Origin: Escherichia boydii
GTDB lineage: Bacteria > Pseudomonadota > Gammaproteobacteria > Enterobacterales > Enterobacteriaceae
DNA length: 64,000 nucleotides
Direction: 5' to 3'
Assembly: GCA_041890495.1 (NCBI GenBank)
Contig: CP169086.1
Span: 2,976,001 to 3,040,000 of the forward strand
Numbering within the stretch: position 1 is the stretch's first letter; the number at the start of each line of letters is the position of its first letter. The notes under the pieces are model-generated. The model was given only the letters and a program-made list of their open reading frames with translations, had not been told where the DNA came from and ran no database searches. Shown one piece after another: positions 26,351-35,265 of this stretch. The position numbers and the translations under genes are program-made.

Positions 26351-27307
26351 ATGAACCCGATTGCAGTTACCCTACTCACCGGTTTTTTAGGCGCGGGCAA
26401 AACCACCCTGCTGCGCCATATTCTTAATGAACAACACGGCTACAAGATTGCCGTGATTGAAAACGAATTCGGCGAAGTCTCCGTTGATGATCAACTGATT
26501 GGCGACCGCGCCACGCAGATCAAAACGCTGACCAACGGCTGCATCTGCTGTTCGCGCTCCAACGAGCTGGAAGACGCACTACTCGACCTGCTGGATAATC
26601 TCGACAAGGGCAATATTCAGTTCGACCGTCTGGTCATTGAATGCACCGGCATGGCCGATCCCGGCCCGATTATTCAGACCTTTTTCTCCCATGAGATTTT
26701 ATGCCAGCGTTACCTGCTGGACGGCGTGATTGCGCTGGTGGATGCGGTACATGCCGATGAGCAGATGAACCAGTTCACCATCGCCCAGTCCCAGGTTGGC
26801 TACGCCGACCGTATTCTGCTGACTAAAACCGACGTCGCAGGCGAAGCAGAAAAACTGCGCGAACGCCTGGCGCGCATCAACGCCCGTGCACCGGTCTACA
26901 CCGTTACCCACGGCGACATCGACCTGGGCCTGCTGTTCAACACCAACGGTTTTATGCTGGAAGAAAACGTCGTCAGCACCAAACCGCGTTTCCACTTTAT
27001 CGCGGATAAACAAAACGATATTTCGTCGATTGTGGTAGAACTGGATTACCCGGTAGATATCAGCGAAGTTTCCCGGGTGATGGAAAACCTGCTGCTGGAA
27101 TCGGCGGATAAACTACTGCGTTACAAAGGGATGCTATGGATTGACGGCGAACCTAACCGCCTGCTGTTCCAGGGCGTCCAGCGCCTCTACAGCGCCGACT
27201 GGGACCGCCCGTGGGGCGATGAAAAACCGCATAGCACGATGGTGTTTATCGGGATTCAGCTGCCGGAGGAAGAGATTCGGGCGGCGTTTGCGGGGTTGAG
27301 GAAATAG
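26351..27307 (+). CDS. yjiA: CobW-family metal-binding GTPase
   Basis: A 318-residue G3E (COG0523) GTPase. Walker A is GFLGAGKTT, the metal-binding CxCC motif is GCICC, and ECTGMADP covers the switch region; the CobW C-terminal domain starts near residue 215. The E. coli protein binds zinc and other metals and hydrolyses GTP. The frame opens upstream over yjiX, but the ATG at 26351 follows GGAGAGAGC and begins right before the P-loop as in the family. Confidence 0.93.
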   Translation: MNPIAVTLLTGFLGAGKTTLLRHILNEQHGYKIAVIENEFGEVSVDDQLIGDRATQIKTLTNGCICCSRSNELEDALLDLLDNLDKGNIQFDRLVIECTGMADPGPIIQTFFSHEILCQRYLLDGVIALVDAVHADEQMNQFTIAQSQVGYADRILLTKTDVAGEAEKLRERLARINARAPVYTVTHGDIDLGLLFNTNGFMLEENVVSTKPRFHFIADKQNDISSIVVELDYPVDISEVSRVMENLLLESADKLLRYKGMLWIDGEPNRLLFQGVQRLYSADWDRPWGDEKPHSTMVFIGIQLPEEEIRAAFAGLRK

Positions 27308-27337
27308 CCTCCCTGCTTAACTATGCGCTCCGAACAA

Positions 27338-27376
27338 TCCCCTCTCCCCTGTGGGGAGAGGGTTAGGGTGAGCGGT
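27338..27376. repeat. GC-rich palindromic repeat, single copy
   Basis: CCCCTCTCCCC-TGT-GGGGAGAGGG followed by TTAGGGTGAG is the same repeat as at 20379-20415. It lies between the convergent yjiA and the esterase gene and could serve as a two-way terminator. Confidence 0.7.
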
Positions 27377-27380
27377 AAAC

Positions 27381-28739
27381 TTATTTCACCGCCTCCGGCA
27401 GCGTCACAATCCACAGCTCGCTGTCCGACTCCGGCTTCTTCAGCGGCTTCACGCTGAGCGTGGTTTCCACCGGTTTATCATCCAGCGTCAGCTTGCCTTC
27501 CGCATTCACCCGATAATCCTTGAGCTTCTTGCCCTCGACCGGGTTTTGCATCGCAACCTTCACGCCAAAGTCGTTATCGTTCGCCACCGCAAGCGTTTTG
27601 CTGTCGATCAGCGCCAGCCCTTCAGCCTTCTCCTGCTGCCAGCCCAGCGCGCGGAGATCGACCACCTGCGTTTTTGACGCAAGGGTAATACCGCGCTGCG
27701 CCAGGTTTTTCTCATCATCAAATTCCGGGTACTCGCCCGGCTTGTCAAAGGCGGAAAGATCGCTCGCCTTGCTGAGGTCCACCTTGTAAATCAGGTTACG
27801 CATGCCGTCGTTTTTATCGCTTCCCTGCTCAATCAGCAGGATGTGCTGGTTATCAAGCGCCACGATGTCGCCGATTTTGGCGTCGCTGTTTTTGTCATAG
27901 GCCGCGCTGTCGATAGGGTAACCGTACATCGCGGTTTTGCCGGTCGCCGGGTCGAAGCTCACCAGACGAGTAAACAGCGCCTGCTTTTTGCTCTTACCGT
28001 CGATATCCAGCGTGCTCTGCACGGCGGCGATAATCCGTCCGTCCGGCATTCGGGTCAGGCCTTCAAAGCCCCGGTTGGGCTGGCGCCATTTGATGATGTT
28101 TGGCAGACCGCCCGCGATGGATTTTTCGCCTTCCGCGGCCTGCGGTCCGTGGATCGCAAGGATCTTGCCTTTACTGTCGACGTTAATCAGGAACGGGCCG
28201 TACTCGTCGCACAGCCAGTAGCCGCCTTTGCCGTCCGGCGTGATGCCTTCCGTATCCAGTCCGCGGTTGTCACCCTTGAGCGTCTTTAAGGTATCGCTGA
28301 ACGCCACTTCATTGGTGGAACCAATCACGCCGCTTTGCAGCGGCAGACCGTTAATCTCACCTTTATCGTCATGCAGCGGACGGGCATCCGTTGCCTCCGC
28401 TTTGCCGTTCTGGACGCGGATGGTCATCAGCAGCGGCGCGAAATCTGGCGTGACAAATATTTTGGCTTCGCTTTTACCCATTTTTGGCGCATCAGCGTTG
28501 GGACCACGATCGGTCACGGTCGCAAACGTCAGTGCATCGCCCTGCTTGCCCGTAAACAGCAGGCCAGAACCAATCCCCACCGGGAGCCCGTTCGGGAACG
28601 CATCGGCAAACGCGCCGCTGTATTTCACATGGGAGCCGTCAGGGAAACTGACGACATAACGCTCAGCGGTAGGCTGCGCCGCCAGGCCAGAGAAAGAGAG
28701 CGCACAACCGATAAGCACAGGAATAATTTTTCTTTTCAT
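27381..28739 (-). CDS. Phytase-like esterase, secreted
   Basis: A 452-residue exported protein of the esterase-like activity of phytase family (beta-propeller-like fold). It has a signal peptide (MKRKIIPVLIGCALSFSGLAA). TVTDRGPNADAP, DTEGITPDGKGGYWLCDEYG and NRGFEGLTRMPDGR are typical repeated segments of the family. It probably acts in the periplasm on phosphate or other esters; substrate unknown. It is transcribed alone, convergent with yjiA. Confidence 0.82.
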   Translation of the reverse strand: MKRKIIPVLIGCALSFSGLAAQPTAERYVVSFPDGSHVKYSGAFADAFPNGLPVGIGSGLLFTGKQGDALTFATVTDRGPNADAPKMGKSEAKIFVTPDFAPLLMTIRVQNGKAEATDARPLHDDKGEINGLPLQSGVIGSTNEVAFSDTLKTLKGDNRGLDTEGITPDGKGGYWLCDEYGPFLINVDSKGKILAIHGPQAAEGEKSIAGGLPNIIKWRQPNRGFEGLTRMPDGRIIAAVQSTLDIDGKSKKQALFTRLVSFDPATGKTAMYGYPIDSAAYDKNSDAKIGDIVALDNQHILLIEQGSDKNDGMRNLIYKVDLSKASDLSAFDKPGEYPEFDDEKNLAQRGITLASKTQVVDLRALGWQQEKAEGLALIDSKTLAVANDNDFGVKVAMQNPVEGKKLKDYRVNAEGKLTLDDKPVETTLSVKPLKKPESDSELWIVTLPEAVK

Positions 28740-29149
28740 ATTGTTAGCATCCAGTAAGTGAAGCCAACAACGTAAAGAATAAACGTGTCAGAAAAATGAC
28801 ATGGCGGAAAGCGACTCGGCGTTGCGGAACGTATAACCACCTCCAGAAATGTAAACCTGTGTCTTTATCTGTGACAACTGAAACACTTTTGGAAATTATT
28901 AGAAACTCAATTAATTCATCAGGAACTAAATTCCCCGGCTCGTTCAGCGTACGTTTAATTAAAATCCTGAACCATTCCTAAACACGAATGCATTACGTAT
29001 TGACTCCTTGCCGGGCCAACATTAAACCAACATTTAAAATTCAAAAACCCAACAAAATCAGCATAAAAACGCGACAAGAATCACATTTGCAGAGATAAAC
29101 AGCTATTGTTAAGGTGCCCTCAGATTAATTTGATGACGAGGAAAAACTC
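28740..29149. other. 410-bp intergenic region without a gene
   Basis: This gap separates the divergent esterase and YfaZ-like genes and must hold both promoters. It is AT-rich. A 61-codon open frame at 28796-28981 has no family resemblance and no ribosome site. I could not place a promoter with confidence. Confidence 0.5.
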
Positions 29150-29695
29150 ATGAAAAAGCTCAACGTTCTCCTTCTTTCCGCTCTGACCGCCGTATCAGGC
29201 TCCGCACTGGCCATGGGTGGCAGCATTGAGCAGGGTAAGAACTTCACTAACCTGAACGTGGAAATGGGTAAATCAACCTCCGGTCTGTACACCGAAGGTA
29301 GCTGGCTGAAAAACACCGACGACGGCACCACGACCGGTGGCGTGGGTGCAGGCTACAACTTCGAAGTCGGCCCGGTGATGCTGAACGCAGGCGCTAAGGC
29401 CCTCTACGTTGGCCCGAAGAAAGGCGATAACGGCGTGGCGTTCCCGATCGGCGGCGGTGTGAACGTTGCCCTGACCGACAGCATCAGGGTATTCGGTGAA
29501 GGCTATGTTGCCCCAGACGGCCTGAACAACAGCGTGAAAAACTACGTTGAAGCGAACGGCGGCGTAAGCTGGACACCAGTGAAGCCGGTGACGCTGAAGG
29601 TGGGTTATCGTCACGTAAGCGTTGATGGCAAAGACGGTCGTCCTAACCACACGCTGATTGACGGCGCATATGTAGGCGGTGGAGTGTCCTTCTAA
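29150..29695 (+). CDS. YfaZ-family outer-membrane protein
   Basis: A 181-residue protein with a signal peptide (residues 1-21, VLLLSALTAVSGSALA) and alternating hydrophobic and polar strands ending in GGVSF, a C-terminal Phe typical of outer-membrane beta-barrels. It matches the YfaZ family, small porin-like proteins of unknown substrate. GAGGAAA precedes the ATG. It is a single gene closed by REP elements and a terminator. Confidence 0.8.
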   Translation: MKKLNVLLLSALTAVSGSALAMGGSIEQGKNFTNLNVEMGKSTSGLYTEGSWLKNTDDGTTTGGVGAGYNFEVGPVMLNAGAKALYVGPKKGDNGVAFPIGGGVNVALTDSIRVFGEGYVAPDGLNNSVKNYVEANGGVSWTPVKPVTLKVGYRHVSVDGKDGRPNHTLIDGAYVGGGVSF

Positions 29696-29711
29696 GCCTG
29701 TTTGTGCGTTT

Positions 29712-29810
29712 CGCCCGGCGGCGCTACGCTTGCACGGGCCTACAATGAAAGGGGCAATATATTAAAATTGTTGCACATTGTAGGCCGGGTAAGCGCAGCG
29801 CCACCCGGCA
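29712..29810. repeat. Inverted REP pair (BIME)
   Basis: One REP unit from 29712 (CGCCCGGCGGCGCTACGCTT) and its opposite from 29780 (GTAGGCCGGGTAAGCGCAGC) stand between the YfaZ-like gene and the terminator. Confidence 0.82.
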
Positions 29811-29836
29811 AGAAAGGCGAAGACGTTATTCATAGC

Positions 29837-29863
29837 AAACCTGCCGTCTGGCAGGTTTTTTTT
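29837..29863. terminator. Bidirectional terminator
   Basis: AAACCTGCC and GGCAGGTTT form a 9-bp stem with loop GTCT, followed by a T-run on the plus strand and flanked by A residues on the other side. It serves the converging YfaZ-like and aldehyde dehydrogenase genes. Confidence 0.85.
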
Positions 29864-29868
29864 ACCTC

Positions 29869-31239
29869 TTACTTACGCACCACCACCAGCTTCTGGTTCA
29901 CAAACTCTTTGATCCCCAGATCCGACAGCTCGCGTCCGTAACCGGAGCGCTTCACGCCGCCGAACGGCAGCTCTGGCGCGGTATCGGTAAGCCAGTTGAT
30001 ATACACCATCCCGGTCTCGATCCGGGACGCCATTTTCTTCGCGCGCTCGATATCCTGGCTGAATACCGCCCCGCCCAGGCCGTAGTGGGAGTCGTTCGCT
30101 AGCGCGACCGCCTCGTCGTCGCTTTCCACCACGTACATCTGCGCTACCGGGCCGAAGAACTCTTCAAAGTACGCCGGGTTGTCGCGCGAGATGTTCGTCA
30201 GGATCGTCGGTTCAAAGAAGCTCCCGTCGCGCTGCACCGGCTTGCCGCCATAGTGCAGCGTCGCGCCGTTTTTCATCGCCTCGTTAACCTGTTTGGTCAA
30301 CGTTTCAAGCGCATCTTTCGACGACAGCGGCCCCAGCGTGGTGCTTTCGTCCAGCGGATCGCCAATCTTCACCTGCTTAAACGCCTCGGTGAATTTGCTC
30401 AGGAAGGTATCCGCAATCTTTTCATGCAGGATAAAGCGCTTCGCCGCGGTACAGACCTGCCCGGCGTTGTTGAGGCGCGCATTTACGCCAATTTTCACGG
30501 CCTTCTCAAGGTCTGCATCATCCAGCACCACGAAGACGTCGTTACCGCCTAGCTCCAGCGTGGATTTCTTAATGTGCTTCGCCGCCTGCGCGGCCACCAC
30601 GCTGCCCGCCTTCTCGGAGCCGGTTAATGCGGCGCCCTGCACGCGATCGTCAGCGATAATCTTCGCCACCTGATCGGACGAGATAAACAGGTTGGTCCAC
30701 GCCCCTTCCGGCGCGCCCGCCTCGCGAACCAGATGGGCAAAGGTCTCGGCGCAGTGCGGCACGATGCTGGCATGCTTGGCGATGACCGGGTTACCCGCCG
30801 CCAGGTTTGGTGCCAGGACGCGCATCAGCTGGTAATAGGGGAAGTTCCACGGCTCAACGGCCATCAGCACGCCGATGGGATGATGCTCCACCCACGCTTC
30901 CCCGAGTTCGGATTGATACTTCACCGGAGCCAGGAACTGCTTCGCGTTGTCGGCGTAGTAGCGGGCGATCTGCGCGCACAGCTTCACCTCGCCGCGGCTC
31001 TGTTCGATGAGCTTACCCATCTCCTGGCTGGCGATTTTCGCCAGATCCTCCACGCGCTCGTCGATCAGATCGGCAAGCTTATGCAGCACCGGCAGACGCT
31101 GATTGATGTCGCCTTTCGCCCAGTCCGAATGATAAAGCGCATCGGCCGCCTTCAGCGCCGCTTCGATATCCGCATCGGTATGCGAGGGGTATTCTTTGAT
31201 GAGCTGGTTAGTGGCAGGATTTACTGTCTGATAAGCCAT
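29869..31239 (-). CDS. Succinate-semialdehyde-type aldehyde dehydrogenase
   Basis: A 456-residue NAD(P)-dependent aldehyde dehydrogenase of the succinate-semialdehyde group (GabD1/Sad-like). The catalytic Cys is in NNAGQVCTAAKRF, the Glu in TLELGGNDVF, and the cofactor loop in VEPWNFPYYQ. The start at 31239 follows AAGGAG on the minus strand; the frame extends 15 codons further without support. Succinate semialdehyde is an end product of the hpa pathway in this window, so a supporting role is possible. A divergent AraC regulator lies 151 bases away and may control it. Confidence 0.85.
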   Translation of the reverse strand: MAYQTVNPATNQLIKEYPSHTDADIEAALKAADALYHSDWAKGDINQRLPVLHKLADLIDERVEDLAKIASQEMGKLIEQSRGEVKLCAQIARYYADNAKQFLAPVKYQSELGEAWVEHHPIGVLMAVEPWNFPYYQLMRVLAPNLAAGNPVIAKHASIVPHCAETFAHLVREAGAPEGAWTNLFISSDQVAKIIADDRVQGAALTGSEKAGSVVAAQAAKHIKKSTLELGGNDVFVVLDDADLEKAVKIGVNARLNNAGQVCTAAKRFILHEKIADTFLSKFTEAFKQVKIGDPLDESTTLGPLSSKDALETLTKQVNEAMKNGATLHYGGKPVQRDGSFFEPTILTNISRDNPAYFEEFFGPVAQMYVVESDDEAVALANDSHYGLGGAVFSQDIERAKKMASRIETGMVYINWLTDTAPELPFGGVKRSGYGRELSDLGIKEFVNQKLVVVRK

Positions 31240-31390
31240 GTCGAATCTCCTTGTTTTACCGCTTAGGGTATTAAGGGTAGTCAACGTGACTGGCTATGGA
31301 CGTAAAGTTGGGTATATCCGGAAGGTTCTTAATGAAGCGCTGCCAGACGGTTCGCTGACGTGGTATAAAAAACGTCCAGAAGGAGTTCAT

Positions 31391-32134
31391 ATGACCGCTA
31401 CCCGACACGTCCGCCAGACTTTTCACCGCGCCTCAGGCCTTGAGCTGCGCAGTACCTGGCAGAGTACGCATGCGTACAAACGCCACAGTCACCCTCAGCT
31501 TTCCATCGGCGCGATTGTGGAGGGCCAGACCTGCTGCGAGTGTCATGACAGAGAGTACATCCTTAACCCCGGTGACCTCATCGTGATACCGGCTTGTGCG
31601 CCGCACAGCTGCAATCCCGTCGCCGGGAATCCGCGCAGCTATCATATGCTCTATATCGACACCGAGCTTCCGCTGGCGCTACAGGTGATTCGCGACCGTA
31701 CGCTCTTTAGGCGCTACCTTGAGATTGTTGAGACGATGTCGCCTGCCTCCGTGGACACGCTGCTTTCAGCCCTTCCCCGCTGCGCGGATAACGCAGACGC
31801 GCTTCGCTCAACCAGTCAGTACGTGCGGCAGGCGTTTCTTGCCGACCTGGCCGCACCGCCTTCGCTCGACGAGCTTGCCCAACGATTCTCGCTGCGCAAG
31901 GAGACGCTGATCCGCACCTTCCGGCAGGACACCGGCCTGACGCCAGGCAGCTTCCTCAACATCTCCCGCGTGGAATACGCCAAAGCGCGGCTACGCGCCG
32001 GGGATGATATTGCCGACGTCGGCTACCAGAGCGGTTTTGCCGATCAGAGCCATTTTCATAAGACCTTCGTCAGCTATACCGCCGCCACGCCGCGCCAGTA
32101 CGCGACGGGCCGATCAATATCTGACAATAAATAG
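31391..32134 (+). CDS. AraC-family transcriptional regulator
   Basis: A 247-residue AraC regulator with an N-terminal cupin (HSHPQLSIGAIVEGQTCCEC, then NPGDLIVIPACAPHSCNP) and a C-terminal pair of helix-turn-helix motifs (DELAQRFSLRKETLIRTFRQ and ADVGYQSGFADQSHFHKTF). The cupin type is that often linked to LysE exporters, and a LysE gene follows 47 bases downstream, so they probably form one unit. AAGGAG stands before the ATG at 31391; the longer open frame back to 31238 overlaps the promoter region. Confidence 0.87.
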   Translation: MTATRHVRQTFHRASGLELRSTWQSTHAYKRHSHPQLSIGAIVEGQTCCECHDREYILNPGDLIVIPACAPHSCNPVAGNPRSYHMLYIDTELPLALQVIRDRTLFRRYLEIVETMSPASVDTLLSALPRCADNADALRSTSQYVRQAFLADLAAPPSLDELAQRFSLRKETLIRTFRQDTGLTPGSFLNISRVEYAKARLRAGDDIADVGYQSGFADQSHFHKTFVSYTAATPRQYATGRSISDNK

Positions 32135-32181
32135 CGTTTGCATCACCGTAGTCTGACCTCGGATTGTTAACCGAGGTTGCT

Positions 32182-32820
32182 ATGGAACTGTTCTTCCCTT
32201 CCGCTTTTCTCGCCCTGGCGCTGGCGCACTTTGTTGCCCTGCTAAGCCCGGGCCCGGACTTCTTCCTGCTGGTGGGCTACGCCGCGCGCTACCGACTGCG
32301 CGGCAGCACAGGATTGTGCCTCGGCATCGCCGCGGGTAACGCGCTCTATATATTACTGGTCATTATCGGCTGGAGCGCGCTGCGCCAGTTTACGTGGCTG
32401 TTTACGCTTATCGAGCTTTGCGGGGCACTGTATCTGCTGTGGATCGGCTCGCATCTGGTGCGCAGCCGACCGCAGGCGCTGGCGCTGAATGAAACTCGTC
32501 AGCACCGCCCTTCGCTGCGCAAGCAGATCCTGCTGGGGCTCGGTTCGGCGCTGTTAAACCCGAAGAATGCGTTGTTCTATCTCGCGCTGATGACGGCGCT
32601 ACTGGGGCCGGACGTCACGCTGCTTCAGCAGGCGACCTGCGGCGTCTGGATGATAATGGTGGTGCTGGCGTGGGATCTGGCGCTGGTGTCGCTGATGGGG
32701 CTATCAGCGATTCAGCAGAAGCTTAGCCGTTCGCTGTGGTGGATTGAGCGCACGGCGGGGGCAGTGCTGATGGGGTTTGGCGGGTGGGTGCTGTGGCAAT
32801 TATGCGTTAATGCTTTATGA
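32182..32820 (+). CDS. LysE/RhtB-family amino-acid exporter
   Basis: A 212-residue inner-membrane protein with about six membrane segments. The LysE signature is present (ALAHFVALLSPGPDFFLLVG), as is GLGSALLNPKNALFYLAL in the middle. Such proteins export amino acids or related small molecules; the substrate is unknown. The ATG at 32182 begins the first helix; a TTG 18 bases upstream is less likely. The upstream AraC gene is the probable regulator. Confidence 0.86.
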   Translation: MELFFPSAFLALALAHFVALLSPGPDFFLLVGYAARYRLRGSTGLCLGIAAGNALYILLVIIGWSALRQFTWLFTLIELCGALYLLWIGSHLVRSRPQALALNETRQHRPSLRKQILLGLGSALLNPKNALFYLALMTALLGPDVTLLQQATCGVWMIMVVLAWDLALVSLMGLSAIQQKLSRSLWWIERTAGAVLMGFGGWVLWQLCVNAL

Positions 32821-32901
32821 ACCAGCCCTTCATTTGTACTGAAATAAACATTCATGATACCCATCAGTTATTGCAAACCATAACAATAACACATTGATTT
32901 A

Positions 32902-32921
32902 GATCGATTTTTTAGTCGATC
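32902..32921. promoter_or_regulatory. Inverted repeat upstream of hsdM
   Basis: GATCGA, eight bases, TCGATC lies in the AT-rich 177-bp gap before the restriction genes. It could be an operator or small hairpin; the evidence is symmetry and position only. Confidence 0.3.
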
Positions 32922-32997
32922 AATACTTTTAACCATGATAAAAAGAGGGTTTTAGAGAATCATTAAAAATGCCTGAAATAGGGGCAAGGACGCTTTT

Positions 32998-35265
32998 ATG
33001 AGTACCCTGAATTTCTCCCAAACAGCAGCCTTTATCTGGTCTGTCGCCGATCTCCTGCGCGGTGATTTTAAGCAGTCTCAATATGGCCGCATTATTCTCC
33101 CATTTACCCTGTTGCGCCGCCTGGAATGCGTGCTTGAAGAGACGAAAGAGGCCGTCGTTATTGAGGCTCAAAAAGTCCGATCGTCTCCCCTACCGGAAGA
33201 AGCGAAAGAAAAGTTAATCCTGCGCGCCACCAGCGGACTGACGTTCTTTAACGCCTCGCCCCTGAACCTGAGCAAAATGGGGCAAAATGACATCAAGGCC
33301 AACCTGGAAAACTACATTCAATATTTTTCCAGAGACGCGCGGGAGATTTTCGAGCACTTTAAATTCAGCGAATTCATTGGGTTGCTGGATGATGCTAATC
33401 TCCTCTACAAAGTGGTGCAGAAGTTTGCCACCACCGATCTCAGCCCGCAGGCCATCTCCAACCACGATATGGGTCTGGTCTTCGAGGAGCTGATCCGTCG
33501 TTTTGCCGAAAGCTCGAATGAAACCGCCGGTGAGCATTTCACGCCGCGCGATATCGTGCGCCTCACCACTTCGCTGGTGTTTATGGAAGACGATGAAGCG
33601 CTCACCAGAGAGGGCGTTATTCGAACCCTCTACGATCCGACGGCGGGCACGGGGGGCTTTCTCTCTGCCGGGATGGAGTACGTTCACGAGCTGAATCCGA
33701 AAGCGGTGATGCGCGCGTTTGGGCAAGAGCTGAACCCGGAGTCCTACGCCATCTGCAAGGCCGACATGCTGATAAAGGGTCAGGACGTCAGCCGCATCAA
33801 GCTGGGCAATACCCTTTCTAACGATCAGCTTCCAGCAGACCGCTTCGATTACATGCTATCTAACCCGCCGTTTGGCGTGGACTGGAAAAAGATCGAAGCC
33901 GACGTCAACAACGAGCATCGCAAAGGATTTGATGGCCGTTTCGGGCCTGGCCTGCCGCGCGTTTCCGACGGCTCGCTGCTCTTCCTGCTGCACCTGATAA
34001 GCAAAATGCGCGATGCCGATACCGGCGGGCGCATCGGGATCATCCTCAACGGTTCGCCACTGTTCACGGGCGGCGCGGGCAGCGGCGAAAGCGAGATCCG
34101 CCGCTACATCCTTGAAGCCGATCTTCTGGAAGGGATCGTCGCCCTGCCCACCGACATGTTCTACAACACCGGGATCGCCACCTACGTGTGGATCCTGTCG
34201 AACAAAAAGGCGGCAGAGCGTAAGGGCAAGATCCAGCTGATCGACGCCAGCAAGCTGCGCAGCAAAATGCGTAAGTCATTGGGTGCGAAGCGCAACATGA
34301 TGAGCGAGGAAGACATCCGGCTCATTACCCGCACCTTTGGCGACTTCGACGTCGTGGAAGTTAAAAACGCCGATGAAGAACGCACCCTGGCCTGCAAGAT
34401 ATTCAACAGCACCGACTTTGGTTTCCGCCGCCTGACCATTGAGCGCCCGCTGCGTTTAACGGCCCAGGTCACGGATGAATCCATCGCCGCGCTGCGCTTT
34501 GCCCCGAAACCGCTTAACGCCCCGATGGCGTGCCTGTACGACGCGTTCGGCGCCTTCTGGCAGGCCGAGAACTACGGCAGTTTTGTCGAGTTTGAGGTGG
34601 AAGCACGCGCCGTTATCAAGGCAGAATTCCCCGAGCTTAAAGAGAAGCAGATTAAAGATCTGCTCGACGCAACGCTGTGGCAGCACCAGCGCGCGCTGAT
34701 GGTAAAAGCGCAAAAAATCCAGTCGGCGCTGGACGGTAAAGCGGGTGGTCGCGCTCAGGCGAGTGATGATTTCAACCAGTTCCAGCTGGCGCTCAAAGCG
34801 GCGTTCAAAACCGCCGCCGTGAAGCTGGATGCCAAAGAGCATAAGCAGTTTATCGAAGCCATCACCCGCAAAAACCCAGACGCGGAGCCGGTCGTTAAAA
34901 AGCTCCTCAGGGAGGATGCCCAGCCGCTGTACGGCGCGTTTGCGTACCGCGGTCAGGTGGTGGAGTTTGAGCAGGATGCCGACCTGCGCGACAACGAGAA
35001 CGTGGCGCTCGATCCGTCTGTTTCGACCAGCGATTTGATTGAAGGCTACGTGAAGGCGGAGGTGCTGCCGCACGTGCCGGACGCCTGGATTAATGCCGAC
35101 AAGCGCGACGCCCGCGACGGCGAGGTTGGCGTTGTAGGGTATGAGATTCCGTTTAACCGGCATTTTTATGTCTATAAGCCACCGCGCCCGCTGGAAGAGA
35201 TTGACGCGGAACTGGATGCGCTGAGCGCGGAGATTATGAAGCTGCTGCAGGAGGTACACTCCTGA
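32998..35265 (+). CDS. hsdM: Type I restriction-modification, DNA methyltransferase subunit
   Basis: A 755-residue N6-adenine methyltransferase subunit of a type I system. The helical HsdM N-domain (residues about 5-150) is followed by the catalytic domain with SAM motif I (D213-PTAGTGGF) and motif IV N289-PPF. Residues beyond about 480 form an extension of some 250 residues that ordinary HsdM proteins of about 500-530 residues lack; it is charged and helical, with no family I can name. Together with HsdS it methylates host DNA and with HsdR it restricts foreign DNA. Its stop overlaps the hsdS start (TGATG). Confidence 0.92.
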   Translation: MSTLNFSQTAAFIWSVADLLRGDFKQSQYGRIILPFTLLRRLECVLEETKEAVVIEAQKVRSSPLPEEAKEKLILRATSGLTFFNASPLNLSKMGQNDIKANLENYIQYFSRDAREIFEHFKFSEFIGLLDDANLLYKVVQKFATTDLSPQAISNHDMGLVFEELIRRFAESSNETAGEHFTPRDIVRLTTSLVFMEDDEALTREGVIRTLYDPTAGTGGFLSAGMEYVHELNPKAVMRAFGQELNPESYAICKADMLIKGQDVSRIKLGNTLSNDQLPADRFDYMLSNPPFGVDWKKIEADVNNEHRKGFDGRFGPGLPRVSDGSLLFLLHLISKMRDADTGGRIGIILNGSPLFTGGAGSGESEIRRYILEADLLEGIVALPTDMFYNTGIATYVWILSNKKAAERKGKIQLIDASKLRSKMRKSLGAKRNMMSEEDIRLITRTFGDFDVVEVKNADEERTLACKIFNSTDFGFRRLTIERPLRLTAQVTDESIAALRFAPKPLNAPMACLYDAFGAFWQAENYGSFVEFEVEARAVIKAEFPELKEKQIKDLLDATLWQHQRALMVKAQKIQSALDGKAGGRAQASDDFNQFQLALKAAFKTAAVKLDAKEHKQFIEAITRKNPDAEPVVKKLLREDAQPLYGAFAYRGQVVEFEQDADLRDNENVALDPSVSTSDLIEGYVKAEVLPHVPDAWINADKRDARDGEVGVVGYEIPFNRHFYVYKPPRPLEEIDAELDALSAEIMKLLQEVHS

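Noticed and set aside
28796..28981. 61-codon open frame in the esterase/YfaZ gap
   Set aside because: No ribosome site, no recognisable domain and it fills the promoter region of two divergent genes.
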